Shown: piece by piece, positions 45,798 to 56,658 of the stretch | Numbering within the stretch: the stretch's first letter is position 1 | Layout: each line of letters starts with the position of its first letter | Source: Oricola sp. | GTDB taxonomy: Bacteria > Pseudomonadota > Alphaproteobacteria > Rhizobiales > Rhizobiaceae | Length of the DNA stretch: 64,000 bases | Assembly (NCBI RefSeq): GCF_022763245.1 | Contig: NZ_JALEGV010000012.1 | Span: forward strand, 62,001 to 126,000 | Reading direction: 5' to 3' | The notes under the pieces: model-generated | Seen by the model: the letters and a program-made list of their open reading frames with translations, nothing else | The model's database searches: none | Told to the model about the DNA's origin: nothing | Made by a program: the position numbers and the translations under genes

Positions 45798-46895
45798 TCA
45801 GGCGGCGACGGCGCGCTCGACGCGGTTGCGGCCGGCGTTCTTGGCGCGGTAGAGCGCCGCGTCGGCCTCGTCGAAGGCGCTCCAGAACACCGTCTCGGAC
45901 GTGTCGACCACCACGTAGCCGACGCTGACGGTGACCTTCAGGTTGATGCCGCTCACCTCGATCGCCGTGCCCTCGATGCCCTGGCGGATCCGGTCGGCGA
46001 TGACGCTGGCCTGCGCGGTGTTGCAGCCCGGCAGCACCAGCGCGATCTCCTCGCCGCCATAGCGCACCGTCAGGTCCTGCTCGCGCGCATGCGAGGCGAT
46101 CATCCGGGCGACGACCTTCAGCACCTTGTCGCCATTGGCATGGCCGAACGTGTCGTTGATGGTCTTGAACCGGTCTATGTCGACGATCATCAGCGCGTAG
46201 CAGCCGTTCTTGCGGAACCCGTCCTCCGCGATTTCCGGTCCCCGCGTATCGAAGACGCGCCGGTTGAAGAGGCCGGTGAGCGAATCCGTCGACCGGTCAT
46301 GCATCAGCGACTGCTCGCGATAGAGCTGGGCGCGGAAGCGATTGAGCGATTCCGCCGAGATCAGCACGCCGACGAAATTGATCGCCATGAAGGGCAGCGC
46401 GATCCGCTGCAGGACCTCGCTGGCGAGCGGCCAGGGCAGCGTCAGCACGCTTGTCAGCGACAGCGACGCGCCGACGCCGAGGATGAAGATCTCCCGCATC
46501 GTGTATTCGCGCCGCTGGTGCAGATAGGCGAAGACCAGCCCGACCGTCATCGAGGTCAGAATGGCGAGCACGCCCGCCGGCATGCCGATGCCGCCCTGGA
46601 TCATGCGCAGGATCGCGCAGGTCACGCCGGTCGCCAGCGCCGCCGGCATGCCGCCGAACGGCCCGGCAAGAACAAGGAACACATGCCGGAGGTCGAAGAC
46701 GACGCCCGGCGCGAATTTCAGCGGAAAGGCCATGGAAACGGCGGCGCCGACGGCGAATGTCAGGGCCGTCGCGACGATTTCGGAACGCGGGGTCGCACAT
46801 CGCGTGACGGCAAGCTCGTGCAGCCGAACAACGAATGCGACTACGCCAAGTCCCTGTAGGAAAGCAGAAAATATCGCTATCCCGTCCATTACCAT
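45798..46895 (-). CDS. GGDEF diguanylate cyclase with membrane sensor
   Basis: A protein of about 365 residues. An N-terminal membrane region of about six helices (about 5-185) resembles the 5TM-5TMR_LYT sensor; a GGDEF domain follows at about 200-360 (DSLTGLFNRR; active site YGGEEIALV). Feedback I-site R-E-Q-D lies five residues before the GGEEI, so product inhibition is expected. It makes c-di-GMP. Start 46895 or 46889 is uncertain: GTGGGG lies just upstream. The 147-residue open-frame extension is rejected. It is divergent from EamA. Confidence 0.88.
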   Translation of the reverse strand: MVMDGIAIFSAFLQGLGVVAFVVRLHELAVTRCATPRSEIVATALTFAVGAAVSMAFPLKFAPGVVFDLRHVFLVLAGPFGGMPAALATGVTCAILRMIQGGIGMPAGVLAILTSMTVGLVFAYLHQRREYTMREIFILGVGASLSLTSVLTLPWPLASEVLQRIALPFMAINFVGVLISAESLNRFRAQLYREQSLMHDRSTDSLTGLFNRRVFDTRGPEIAEDGFRKNGCYALMIVDIDRFKTINDTFGHANGDKVLKVVARMIASHAREQDLTVRYGGEEIALVLPGCNTAQASVIADRIRQGIEGTAIEVSGINLKVTVSVGYVVVDTSETVFWSAFDEADAALYRAKNAGRNRVERAVAA

Positions 46896-47118
46896 CCCCA
46901 CGTCGCGTTGCCGGGAGTATTCTTCGGGGACGCTTGCGATCCTGTTAATTCTTGCAGGGGAAAGCCGGAAGGCGAAGACATGATTAACGGAGGGTAAGCC
47001 GAAGCTGTCAAAGTGCGGCGCCTCGCGCACGCTTCGATTGACGTCCCTTCCGCCCCCTGCCAAGAGAGCCGCCTCTGGCGCCGGACACCCGGCCTGCCTC
47101 GCAACCGGGATAGCCCCC

Positions 47119-48006
47119 ATGCTCATGCGCGTCGCGCCCATCGTCTTCGTCCTGCTCTGGTCGACCGGCTTCATCGGGTCGAAACTGGGCGCGGAGGACG
47201 CCGAGCCGTTCACCTTCCTTTCGGTGCGCTTCCTCCTGACGCTGGCGCTGCTGGTGCCCGTCGCGCTGATCGCGGGGCGCGGCACGCGCGGCTGGGCGGA
47301 GCGCGGCCACGCAATCGTCGTCGGCATGCTCATTCACGGGGCCTATCTCGGCGGCGTGTTCTGGGCGATCCGCCACGGCATGCCGGCCGGCGTCTCGGCG
47401 CTGATCGTCTCGCTGCAGCCGGTGCTGACGTCGCTTCTGGCCGCGCCGTTGCTGGGCGAGACGCTGCGCCTGCGCCACTGGATCGGGCTGGCATTGGGCT
47501 TCACCGGCGCCCTGCTGATCTGCGCCCCCGGCCTGCGCGACGTGGTCGCCGGCGGACAGGGCATCACGCCTGCGACCCTGACGGCGGTGATCCTCGCCCT
47601 TTTGGGCATCACCGCCGGCACGCTCTACCAGAAGCGGTTCGCGACCGGCGCCGACCTTCTCGCCGGCACGATCTGGCAATATGTCGGCGCGGTCGCGCTC
47701 ATCGGGGCCGGCGCCTTCCTGTTCGAGACCCGCGAGATCCACTGGACGCCGAAATTCGTCTTCGCGCTCTCCTGGCTGGTTCTCGTCCTGTCCATCGGCG
47801 CGATAACGCTTTTGATGCTGCTGATCCGCCAGAACGCGGTCGCCAGCGTCTCCGGCCTGTTCTTCCTCGTGCCGGCCGTCACCTCGCTGATCGCCTGGTT
47901 CATGTTCGGCGAGACCCTGAACGCGACGCAGCTTTCCGGCCTCGTCCTCGCGACGCTCGCCGTGCTGATGATTTCCGGCGTGCGATTGCGGCGCACGCCG
48001 GCCTGA
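47119..48006 (+). CDS. EamA/DMT-family permease
   Basis: A 295-residue membrane transporter with ten helices in two EamA repeats (VFVLLWSTGFIGSKLG opens the first). The substrate is unknown. The start is ATG 47119; the upstream frame to 47038 lacks a ribosome site. It converges with the DUF1206 gene, 13 bp between stops. It is one of three EamA genes in the window, and they are not close copies. Confidence 0.86.
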   Translation: MLMRVAPIVFVLLWSTGFIGSKLGAEDAEPFTFLSVRFLLTLALLVPVALIAGRGTRGWAERGHAIVVGMLIHGAYLGGVFWAIRHGMPAGVSALIVSLQPVLTSLLAAPLLGETLRLRHWIGLALGFTGALLICAPGLRDVVAGGQGITPATLTAVILALLGITAGTLYQKRFATGADLLAGTIWQYVGAVALIGAGAFLFETREIHWTPKFVFALSWLVLVLSIGAITLLMLLIRQNAVASVSGLFFLVPAVTSLIAWFMFGETLNATQLSGLVLATLAVLMISGVRLRRTPA

Positions 48007-48019
48007 CGGCCGGTCGCGG

Positions 48020-48844
48020 TCAGGTGCCGGGCACCCAGTCCGTCGGCGCGTCCGGCACCTTGATTGTCCGCCACCGCGCCTCGATGGTCGAATAGCCGGC
48101 AAAGGCGATCAGGCCGATGCCGGTCGCGATCAAAAGCCATGTTCCGCCCGGCAGCGACTGGACATGCGACAACGCGTCCTTGAGGCCCGGGTGGTCCTCG
48201 CCGCCCTCCGCATTGAGGAAGCGGGTGAAGAACAGGAAGGCGATCACCGCGAAGACGAAGCCGCGCGCCGTCAGGCCGGCGATCGAGACCGGGTGGATGA
48301 ACGCCATCGCCTCCGGTCCGGCGTCGAAGCGGTCGGCATATTTGCGCGTCACCGCCTTCCACACATGCGCGCAGGCGACCCCGAACACGGCCACGGCGAG
48401 CACCAGCGAGACGTATCGCTGCCCGACGGCCCCGTCGACGGCGCCCGCAAAGGGTGACCCGCCGCCGCTTCCGCCGTCATCCGAGGCGAACACGCCGAGC
48501 AGCGACAGCGCGTAGAGCGCGACCGTCGCATAGGTGAAGGCGCTGACGAGCAGCCCGCCGCGGATCGCCAGACCCTTCGGCCCGAGACCGTGCCCGTCCG
48601 TGTCGAGCAGCGACTGCACGAGCCGCCACAGCACGTAGCCGGCCAGGCCGGCGACCATCAGCCAGACGATCGCCTCGCCGAAGGGCTGTTCGAGAAGCGT
48701 CCTGAGCGCGTCCTTGGAGCCCTTCTTCTCGCCGCCGCCGACGGCCGAAAGACAGGCGAACACGCCGATGATCAGATAGACGAGCCCGCGCGCCGCATAT
48801 CCCATCCGCGCAAGCGGGTCGATCCAGGTCCCGGGCGTGTTCAA
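48020..48844 (-). CDS. DUF1206 membrane protein
   Basis: A 274-residue membrane protein with about six helices arranged as repeated units (ARMGYAARGLVYLIIGVFA opens the first; SIAGLTARGFVFAVIAFLFF the third). DUF1206 units each hold GxxARGxVYxxxG. Function unknown. It appears to start with TTG at 48844, with AGGAGA at the right distance, and follows the PAP2 gene by 13 bp with its ribosome site in the gap. Confidence 0.84.
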   Translation of the reverse strand: MNTPGTWIDPLARMGYAARGLVYLIIGVFACLSAVGGGEKKGSKDALRTLLEQPFGEAIVWLMVAGLAGYVLWRLVQSLLDTDGHGLGPKGLAIRGGLLVSAFTYATVALYALSLLGVFASDDGGSGGGSPFAGAVDGAVGQRYVSLVLAVAVFGVACAHVWKAVTRKYADRFDAGPEAMAFIHPVSIAGLTARGFVFAVIAFLFFTRFLNAEGGEDHPGLKDALSHVQSLPGGTWLLIATGIGLIAFAGYSTIEARWRTIKVPDAPTDWVPGT

Positions 48845-48857
48845 GGGCGCTCTCCTG

Positions 48858-49628
48858 TCAGGTCTTCGAATGGCCGAGCGTGTCGCGTCCGCCGCTGCGG
48901 CAGGAAAGGTAATGCGCGGCCAACCAGCAGAGGCTTGCCCAGCCGATCCCCAGCGACCATCCCGCCAGCACGTCGCTGGGCCAGTGGACGCCGAGATAGA
49001 CGCGGCTCGCGCCGACGATGATGGCGATCGCGAAGGCCTCCGACACCACGAACACGCGCACGGAATGGCGCGGAATGAAGCGCACCGCCACGGCGGCGAG
49101 CGTCAGGTAGAACAGCATGCTCACCATCGCATGCGCGCTCGGAAAGCTCGACGTGAAGGTGCGGTCCATATGGTCGACGAGGTCCGGCCGCGCGCGTTCG
49201 AACACCCGCTTCAGCCCGGAGGAGAGCAGCGTGCCGCCGATCAGCCCGCCCGCGAGGAACAGCGCCGCGGCGCGGTTGCGCATCAGAGCCAGCACGGTCA
49301 GCGTCGCGGCCGAGATGGTCACCAGGATGGGATAGCCGCCAAGCGCGGTCATCTCTGTTGCCGTTTCCTCGAACCATACCGGCCCCCAGGCGTCTGACAC
49401 GTCCTGCGGGTCGCGCAGCGCCAGGAGGACGGTCCGGTCGAGCCCGTCGGTCCAGCCCAGCCGCACCGCGACCGCGATCAATGCGAAAAGGAGGAGCCCG
49501 CCAATGGCCGCGCCCCAGAGCACGGCGAGCGGCGGGTGATTGTGATACGGGTCGAGCCGGGATCGCAGCCGCGCCGTCTGCGCGCGCGCCTTCTCCGGCC
49601 TCGTGAATGCATTGTCAGTGTTCGCCAT
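48858..49628 (-). CDS. PAP2-family phosphatase
   Basis: A 256-residue integral membrane phosphatase with about six helices. The three PAP2 signatures are present: KRVFERARPD (near 137), FPSAHAM (near 157) and SRVYLGVHWPSDVLAG (near 205), with the catalytic His. It dephosphorylates lipid phosphates such as phosphatidic acid or undecaprenyl pyrophosphate; which is not clear. ATG 49628 follows the pattern MANTDNAF. It is divergent from uvrB. Confidence 0.87.
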   Translation of the reverse strand: MANTDNAFTRPEKARAQTARLRSRLDPYHNHPPLAVLWGAAIGGLLLFALIAVAVRLGWTDGLDRTVLLALRDPQDVSDAWGPVWFEETATEMTALGGYPILVTISAATLTVLALMRNRAAALFLAGGLIGGTLLSSGLKRVFERARPDLVDHMDRTFTSSFPSAHAMVSMLFYLTLAAVAVRFIPRHSVRVFVVSEAFAIAIIVGASRVYLGVHWPSDVLAGWSLGIGWASLCWLAAHYLSCRSGGRDTLGHSKT

Positions 49629-49688
49629 CCATGACCCAACGACAGCGCGGCGCTTTGGTTCCCTGCTTCGCCCCGCCGCACGCCCCTC

Positions 49689-49706
49689 CTGACAGCGCGC
49701 TGTCAG
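49689..49706. promoter_or_regulatory. 18-bp perfect palindrome upstream of uvrB
   Basis: CTGACAGCGCGCTGTCAG is its own complement, 64 bp before the uvrB ATG and 60 bp from the PAP2 ATG. It could be a regulator site for either gene. It does not match the alphaproteobacterial LexA box GTTC-N7-GTTC, and no such box was seen in the 142-bp gap. Confidence 0.5.
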
Positions 49707-49770
49707 CAGCGCCCGGCATTGTTTCCGCGATCCCCTTCCCTTCGCGCCCGGCTTTTCCCATATTGGCCGC

Positions 49771-52779
<3,009 letters not shown>

Positions 52780-52802
52780 GCCGGCAGGAGAGGTCACGAA
52801 CC

Positions 52803-53384
52803 ATGGATGCGCTGCCGCCGGATATCGAACAGGTGATCGTCGCGGCCAGGGACGTCTATCTGGAGCAGTTCCGCTCCGAGATCGCGGATCTGCGGGGCAA
52901 GGCGTTCATTCTGGAGCCGGTGCTTCTGGGGCCGGACGGAACCCCGGCGGTCGAAGCCCAAGGCCTCCTGCCACTGCCGAACCGGCTGGACTATCTGGAC
53001 CTGACGGCCAATGCCGGGGGCATGGTCGCGTCGAAGGGTGTCGTGCGCTTCGAGCCCTTCTCCTTCCCGTATGGGAACACCGAAGTCACCCTGTCGCCGT
53101 TCATCTGGGATTCCATTTTCGTCACGGTCGGCGATGCCTGGTCGCAAGCCTACGCGACCGCGCTTTCGGACTGGTATGGCGTGGCCTTCGGAAAGGACGA
53201 AGGCGATGACAACACGGCCATGCAGAACGCCGTGCATTTCATCAGCGAGCCGATCGTCGACCCGACGGGATTCACGATCAATATCGACTTCGGCACCGCG
53301 CCCGCATCCGCGGTCGCGGACTTGCTGGAGGCACTCGAAAGCCGGGGCGCGCCGCAGGTGTCGCTGGCCACGCCGCTTGAGTGA
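52803..53384 (+). CDS. Conserved hypothetical protein, paralogue of 57594-58178
   Basis: A 193-residue cytosolic protein I do not recognise. It begins MDALPPDIEQVIVAARDVYLEQF and shares nearly the whole length with the protein at 57594-58178: the stretches RFEPFSF, W+D, AW, DW and FGTAPAS are common, as are positions of acidic residues. A strong AGGAGAGG site lies before the ATG and it follows uvrB by 23 bp, so they are probably co-transcribed. The function is unknown. The paralogue lies 4.2 kb downstream with the CBASS island between. Confidence 0.75.
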   Translation: MDALPPDIEQVIVAARDVYLEQFRSEIADLRGKAFILEPVLLGPDGTPAVEAQGLLPLPNRLDYLDLTANAGGMVASKGVVRFEPFSFPYGNTEVTLSPFIWDSIFVTVGDAWSQAYATALSDWYGVAFGKDEGDDNTAMQNAVHFISEPIVDPTGFTINIDFGTAPASAVADLLEALESRGAPQVSLATPLE

Positions 53385-53477
53385 ACGCCGCGCCCCGCGC
53401 CACGGCAACATGTGAGCATCCCGCCTTTCGCCACTCCATGTTACCCTGCGTGAGGGGCGACAGGCGAGGAGGCGCTT

Positions 53478-53822
53478 ATGAAAGGCGACGACAACCCCCA
53501 TTGCCACGGCGTCGTGACCGAGCGGCGCGAGGGCGACACGTCCACCTACACGCTCACCTGCACCGGCGATTGCGAAAAGGGCGAATGCCGGGTCCGCAGC
53601 GAGAAGGACCATCACGGCACGGTCACCGAATGGTGCGCCTGCGACGATGGCGAGCGCGGCTGCAACATCTACATCTCCACCGACGCACGCGGGAAACAGC
53701 GCATCGACTGCTTCACGCTCGGCTGCGACGAGGGCTATGAATGCCGCCTGGTCGAGCTCGACAGCGCCGAAAGCGAAGGCGTCAAGATCATCCGCTGGGT
53801 GTGCGCCTGCGTGAAGGTGTGA
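53478..53822 (+). CDS. Small Cys-rich protein
   Basis: A 114-residue protein with 12 cysteines, grouped as TCTGDCEKGEC, WCACDDGERGC, DCFTLGCDEGYEC and VCAC. There is no signal peptide or transmembrane segment, so it could bind metal in the cytosol or form disulfides only if exported by another route. A GAGGAGGCG site precedes ATG 53478. I do not recognise a family. It sits between the hypothetical gene and the DUF922 gene. Confidence 0.65.
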   Translation: MKGDDNPHCHGVVTERREGDTSTYTLTCTGDCEKGECRVRSEKDHHGTVTEWCACDDGERGCNIYISTDARGKQRIDCFTLGCDEGYECRLVELDSAESEGVKIIRWVCACVKV

Positions 53823-53929
53823 TACGCCGATCCGGCGAGAATGGCCCCTTCGCGTGACGCGGCCCCGCCGGGCGGCGATGTCCGGCGCCGGACATGCGCG
53901 CGCCGGGCCGCGACAGGCCGGAGGTTCGG

Positions 53930-54610
53930 GTGGCGACAGGCAAGCATCCAGGCGCGCGGCGCGCGCTCGGCCCCGCACAAGGCGGCGCGGGTGACATCGC
54001 ACGGGCCGCCCTGCCCGGCGCGCTCGCCCTTGCCGCCTGCCTCGCTCTTCTAACCTGCCTTGTCCTGCCCGCCCGCGCGGCCGACATCCGGCCGAAGGTG
54101 GTCGAGACCCGCTATGCGATTGCCGGCACGACGGGCGCGGCGCTCTACGCCTCCATCGGCGAGCGCGGCCCGCGCATTCGCGGCGGCGCGTCGAGCGCGG
54201 TCGCCAAGACGGATTTCGACCTGAAATGGGGCCGCGACTATGTGCGCGACGGCAAGGATTGCGTACTCGCCGCCGCGCGGCCCTTCCTGACGATCACCTA
54301 CACGCTGCCCGAACCGGCGGCCCCGCTCCCGCCGGCCGTCGCCGCCCGCTGGAACACCTTCATCACCGCCATCCGCGCGCATGAGGCCGTGCATGGCCGC
54401 TACGTGCGCGAGATGGCCGAGGAGATCTACGACACCACGGTCGGCTTCCGGCAGCCGAACGATCCCGGCTGCAAGACCATCCGCCAGGCGATCCAGACCC
54501 CGCTCAAGGCCGCCTATGCCCGCTACAAGGCGAAGAATTCCGATTTCGAACGCCGCGAAATGGCCCAGGGCGGCCCCATCCACCAGCTGATCCTCGACCT
54601 GGTGCGGTGA
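53930..54610 (+). CDS. DUF922 secreted metalloprotease-like protein
   Basis: A 226-residue secreted protein. A long signal-type region (about 30-53) is followed by a DUF922 domain with TRYAIAGTTGAALYASI and WNTFITAIRAHEAVHGRYVREMAEE, whose HEAVH motif is the HExxH zinc site of the family. DUF922 proteins are Zn peptidase-like; substrate unknown. A GTG start at 53930 is preferred, with GGAGG five bases upstream; the ATG at 53894 has no such site. Confidence 0.75.
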   Translation: MATGKHPGARRALGPAQGGAGDIARAALPGALALAACLALLTCLVLPARAADIRPKVVETRYAIAGTTGAALYASIGERGPRIRGGASSAVAKTDFDLKWGRDYVRDGKDCVLAAARPFLTITYTLPEPAAPLPPAVAARWNTFITAIRAHEAVHGRYVREMAEEIYDTTVGFRQPNDPGCKTIRQAIQTPLKAAYARYKAKNSDFERREMAQGGPIHQLILDLVR

Positions 54611-54745
54611 TCCGGCGGCCCGGCGCTTTGCCCCGCGCAGCCACGACCCCGGCCCCGCCGAACACGCCCAACTCTTCGCATTTCAGGAGAGATTCCAGAC
54701 GGTGAGAACGATCGAGACTACTTTCGATGAAAGAATCTCCGCTGA
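54611..54745. other. Left edge of the AT-rich island
   Basis: A 135-bp gap where base composition changes from very GC-rich (up to about 54660) to mixed and then AT-richer (from about 54710). No tRNA, integrase site or direct repeat was seen at the junction. Confidence 0.5.
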
Positions 54746-55336
54746 CTATCGTACCTTTTCACCTTCAGCCTGCCCTTGGAGTGAGTTCAACTTCTCGAGC
54801 ATTTCCGCAGCCTGCCATTTCGATACCCGATTTGAAGGTACCTCGCCGTTAACGAGCTTTCTAAGCCTTCGCATCACGCGGGAGCTCCTATTCGGAACAA
54901 GAAGAATTTGAGAATAAGCCTTATAAATTCCCGTTAACCCATGATCCCAATCAAATAGATAGCTTCCATTTTCATCAAAATATATCTGGGAGATAAAAAA
55001 GTCCCTTACTGCTCTCTGTAAGAATTCCTCAATTCCATATCCATTGAAAATTACCCAGTGATGCCAGATGCATATACAACAATCCCCATTTGGATATATA
55101 TGCCGATCAACCTTAAAAGGAAAATACTCTTCAAGAAGTCTAACTATTGGCTCACATCTAAAATCAGAAAACAAAATCAAACGAATTCGATAGCCCGCAA
55201 TTCTATTGCTCCCTACTTGCAGATGATACACGCCCGCGAATTCACAGAAACGCTCTTCCAAGCTAATGAGCATCAAGTCTGGCTGGCACTTCTTCACCAG
55301 CCTTATGCGACTTTCAAACACCTTGTGTGAATTCAT
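54746..55336 (-). CDS. CBASS ubiquitin E2-like protein (short type II, E1- and JAB-less)
   Basis: A 196-residue protein. The core HIYPNGDCCICIW (residues 79-91, Cys at 86, 87 and 89) and the preceding GYRIRLILFSDF strand match the minimal bacterial E2 fold; the FNGYGIEEFLQRAVRDFFISQI and FDWDHGLTGIYKAY helices follow. In short type II CBASS a lone E2 conjugates the C-terminus of the CD-NTase and primes it. Which Cys is catalytic cannot be decided by eye. It starts 5 bases after the CD-NTase stop, so it is translationally coupled. It has no strong own ribosome site. Confidence 0.78.
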   Translation of the reverse strand: MNSHKVFESRIRLVKKCQPDLMLISLEERFCEFAGVYHLQVGSNRIAGYRIRLILFSDFRCEPIVRLLEEYFPFKVDRHIYPNGDCCICIWHHWVIFNGYGIEEFLQRAVRDFFISQIYFDENGSYLFDWDHGLTGIYKAYSQILLVPNRSSRVMRRLRKLVNGEVPSNRVSKWQAAEMLEKLNSLQGQAEGEKVR

Positions 55337-55341
55337 GAGAC

Positions 55342-56607
55342 CTAAACTTGATAATAGGGTCTCGTTCCAGTTCCCGCTTTTGCAACACGTTCTGTTTCAG
55401 ATATTGCTCTTTCTTTGAAGCCTTCCGAAGCATACACTGGCGCTGACAATCCCTTTATTTCCTCGGCCTGTTTGACCAAAACCCTGTTAGAATCCAGAGG
55501 AACACGGCGCCCAAGCGCGCTCCGTAAATCGACTATTATTTCTTTTGCGCTCAGATTTAGACTGAGGCAACGATTCAACAACATTGAAAAATCTCGAGCA
55601 GCTGTGACAAAAACTTCACGCTCATCAGCGCTCCAATTTTGGTCGAGATAAGCCCCCTCCACTCTCGGGTTCGGTATCCTGTTGGAAAGTGTATTGGGCA
55701 ATTTATCGACTACTTCGGCAATCAGAGAATCATATCTACTCTCCGTCAACTCAGCACCATTTTCACAACTATCAACAACCGCGTACATCAGCGCCACTGA
55801 TGCCAGCCTCTCGCAACCCTTGGAGCAATCACGCCAAACCTTCAATATACGAGACACAACACGCACGTGGTCGCCGAAAGTCGCCACTGCCTCCTTAAAC
55901 CAATCTTCGAGTAAGCGCGGATCAGAGGCTATCCAACCGCTTTCACGCGTCGCCAACCGAATTTCATCTTCGCTGATAGATTCATACGCACTCTCATCAA
56001 GTGAGAAACTCGGCGGTCTCTCGTCAAGAACCCCTTCCTTAGCAACTTTCTCAATGAGCAATTCGAACTCGCGGTCCGGCACGGCATAAAGCGCGATGTC
56101 TAGGTGAGCGTTATCCGGCAGCTTGATCCGTACACAGGAGTCCTTATTCGTTACAAGCTCCCATCCATTCGCCTCACAAAGGGGCGATAAAGCCGCTTCT
56201 GTTATTCTGAATACCAAATCGCTCGCGATTTGGGGATTGGTACTCCCATTCATGGCGACATAAGAAACAGGCAGGAACATGCCGTCATCTATGTCGATTT
56301 CTTGCGGCGGCGAAGTTTCTGGTTCTACGTGGGTATGGTAAGAAAAGCTCCCCTGAGTCCGAAACTTGGGTTTCACAAGTTCGCTCGCTGTTCTGACGTC
56401 GGCTTCATCAATAAGCACGGCAACATCCTTCTGAAAGCGCGCCGCCTCATAAGCCTCTGCGGCACCCTTGCCGAAAAAACTCCTTATTGCTTCACGAGCC
56501 TCGTCTCGCGCGGTCCTCAAAGCAGCTTCAACACTCTTTGAAACAAGTGCTGCATTGTATAGTGAGCCGTCAGTCGAATCATATAAAATGCGAGAAAAGT
56601 CGTTCAT
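55342..56607 (-). CDS. dncV: CBASS CD-NTase, DncV-like cyclic nucleotide synthase
   Basis: A 421-residue member of the cGAS/DncV nucleotidyltransferase family. It would sense phage infection and make a cyclic di- or oligonucleotide, by analogy to Vibrio DncV which makes 3',3'-cGAMP. FRTQGSFSY (82-90) with QGS and EIDIDDG (103-109) hold metal-binding Asp105 and Asp107; the third Asp is 170 (AHLDIALYAVP), the same 62-63-residue spacing as DncV. The helical WIASDPRLLEDWFKEA and RILKVWRDCSKG segments also match it. It ends in TGTRPYYQV. GGAGG precedes ATG 56607. It is divergent from the effector. Confidence 0.9.
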   Translation of the reverse strand: MNDFSRILYDSTDGSLYNAALVSKSVEAALRTARDEAREAIRSFFGKGAAEAYEAARFQKDVAVLIDEADVRTASELVKPKFRTQGSFSYHTHVEPETSPPQEIDIDDGMFLPVSYVAMNGSTNPQIASDLVFRITEAALSPLCEANGWELVTNKDSCVRIKLPDNAHLDIALYAVPDREFELLIEKVAKEGVLDERPPSFSLDESAYESISEDEIRLATRESGWIASDPRLLEDWFKEAVATFGDHVRVVSRILKVWRDCSKGCERLASVALMYAVVDSCENGAELTESRYDSLIAEVVDKLPNTLSNRIPNPRVEGAYLDQNWSADEREVFVTAARDFSMLLNRCLSLNLSAKEIIVDLRSALGRRVPLDSNRVLVKQAEEIKGLSAPVYASEGFKERAISETERVAKAGTGTRPYYQV

Positions 56608-56658
56608 GGAGACCTCCGTTTCTCAAAAGATGGTCATCGACCCAAAGAGCTACAAGAC
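56608..56658. promoter_or_regulatory. 51-bp divergent gap inside the CBASS locus
   Basis: Only 51 bases separate the two start codons. They hold the CD-NTase ribosome site (GGAGG, read on the minus strand) and little else. Both promoters must therefore overlap coding sequence, which couples expression of the sensor/E2 pair and effector. Confidence 0.6.

Noticed and set aside
49629..49770. SOS (LexA) box for uvrB
   Set aside because: No GTTC-N7-GTTC match was found in the gap.
55058..56089. Plus-strand open frames within the CBASS genes
   Set aside because: Antisense to well-supported CD-NTase and E2 genes; no ribosome sites.
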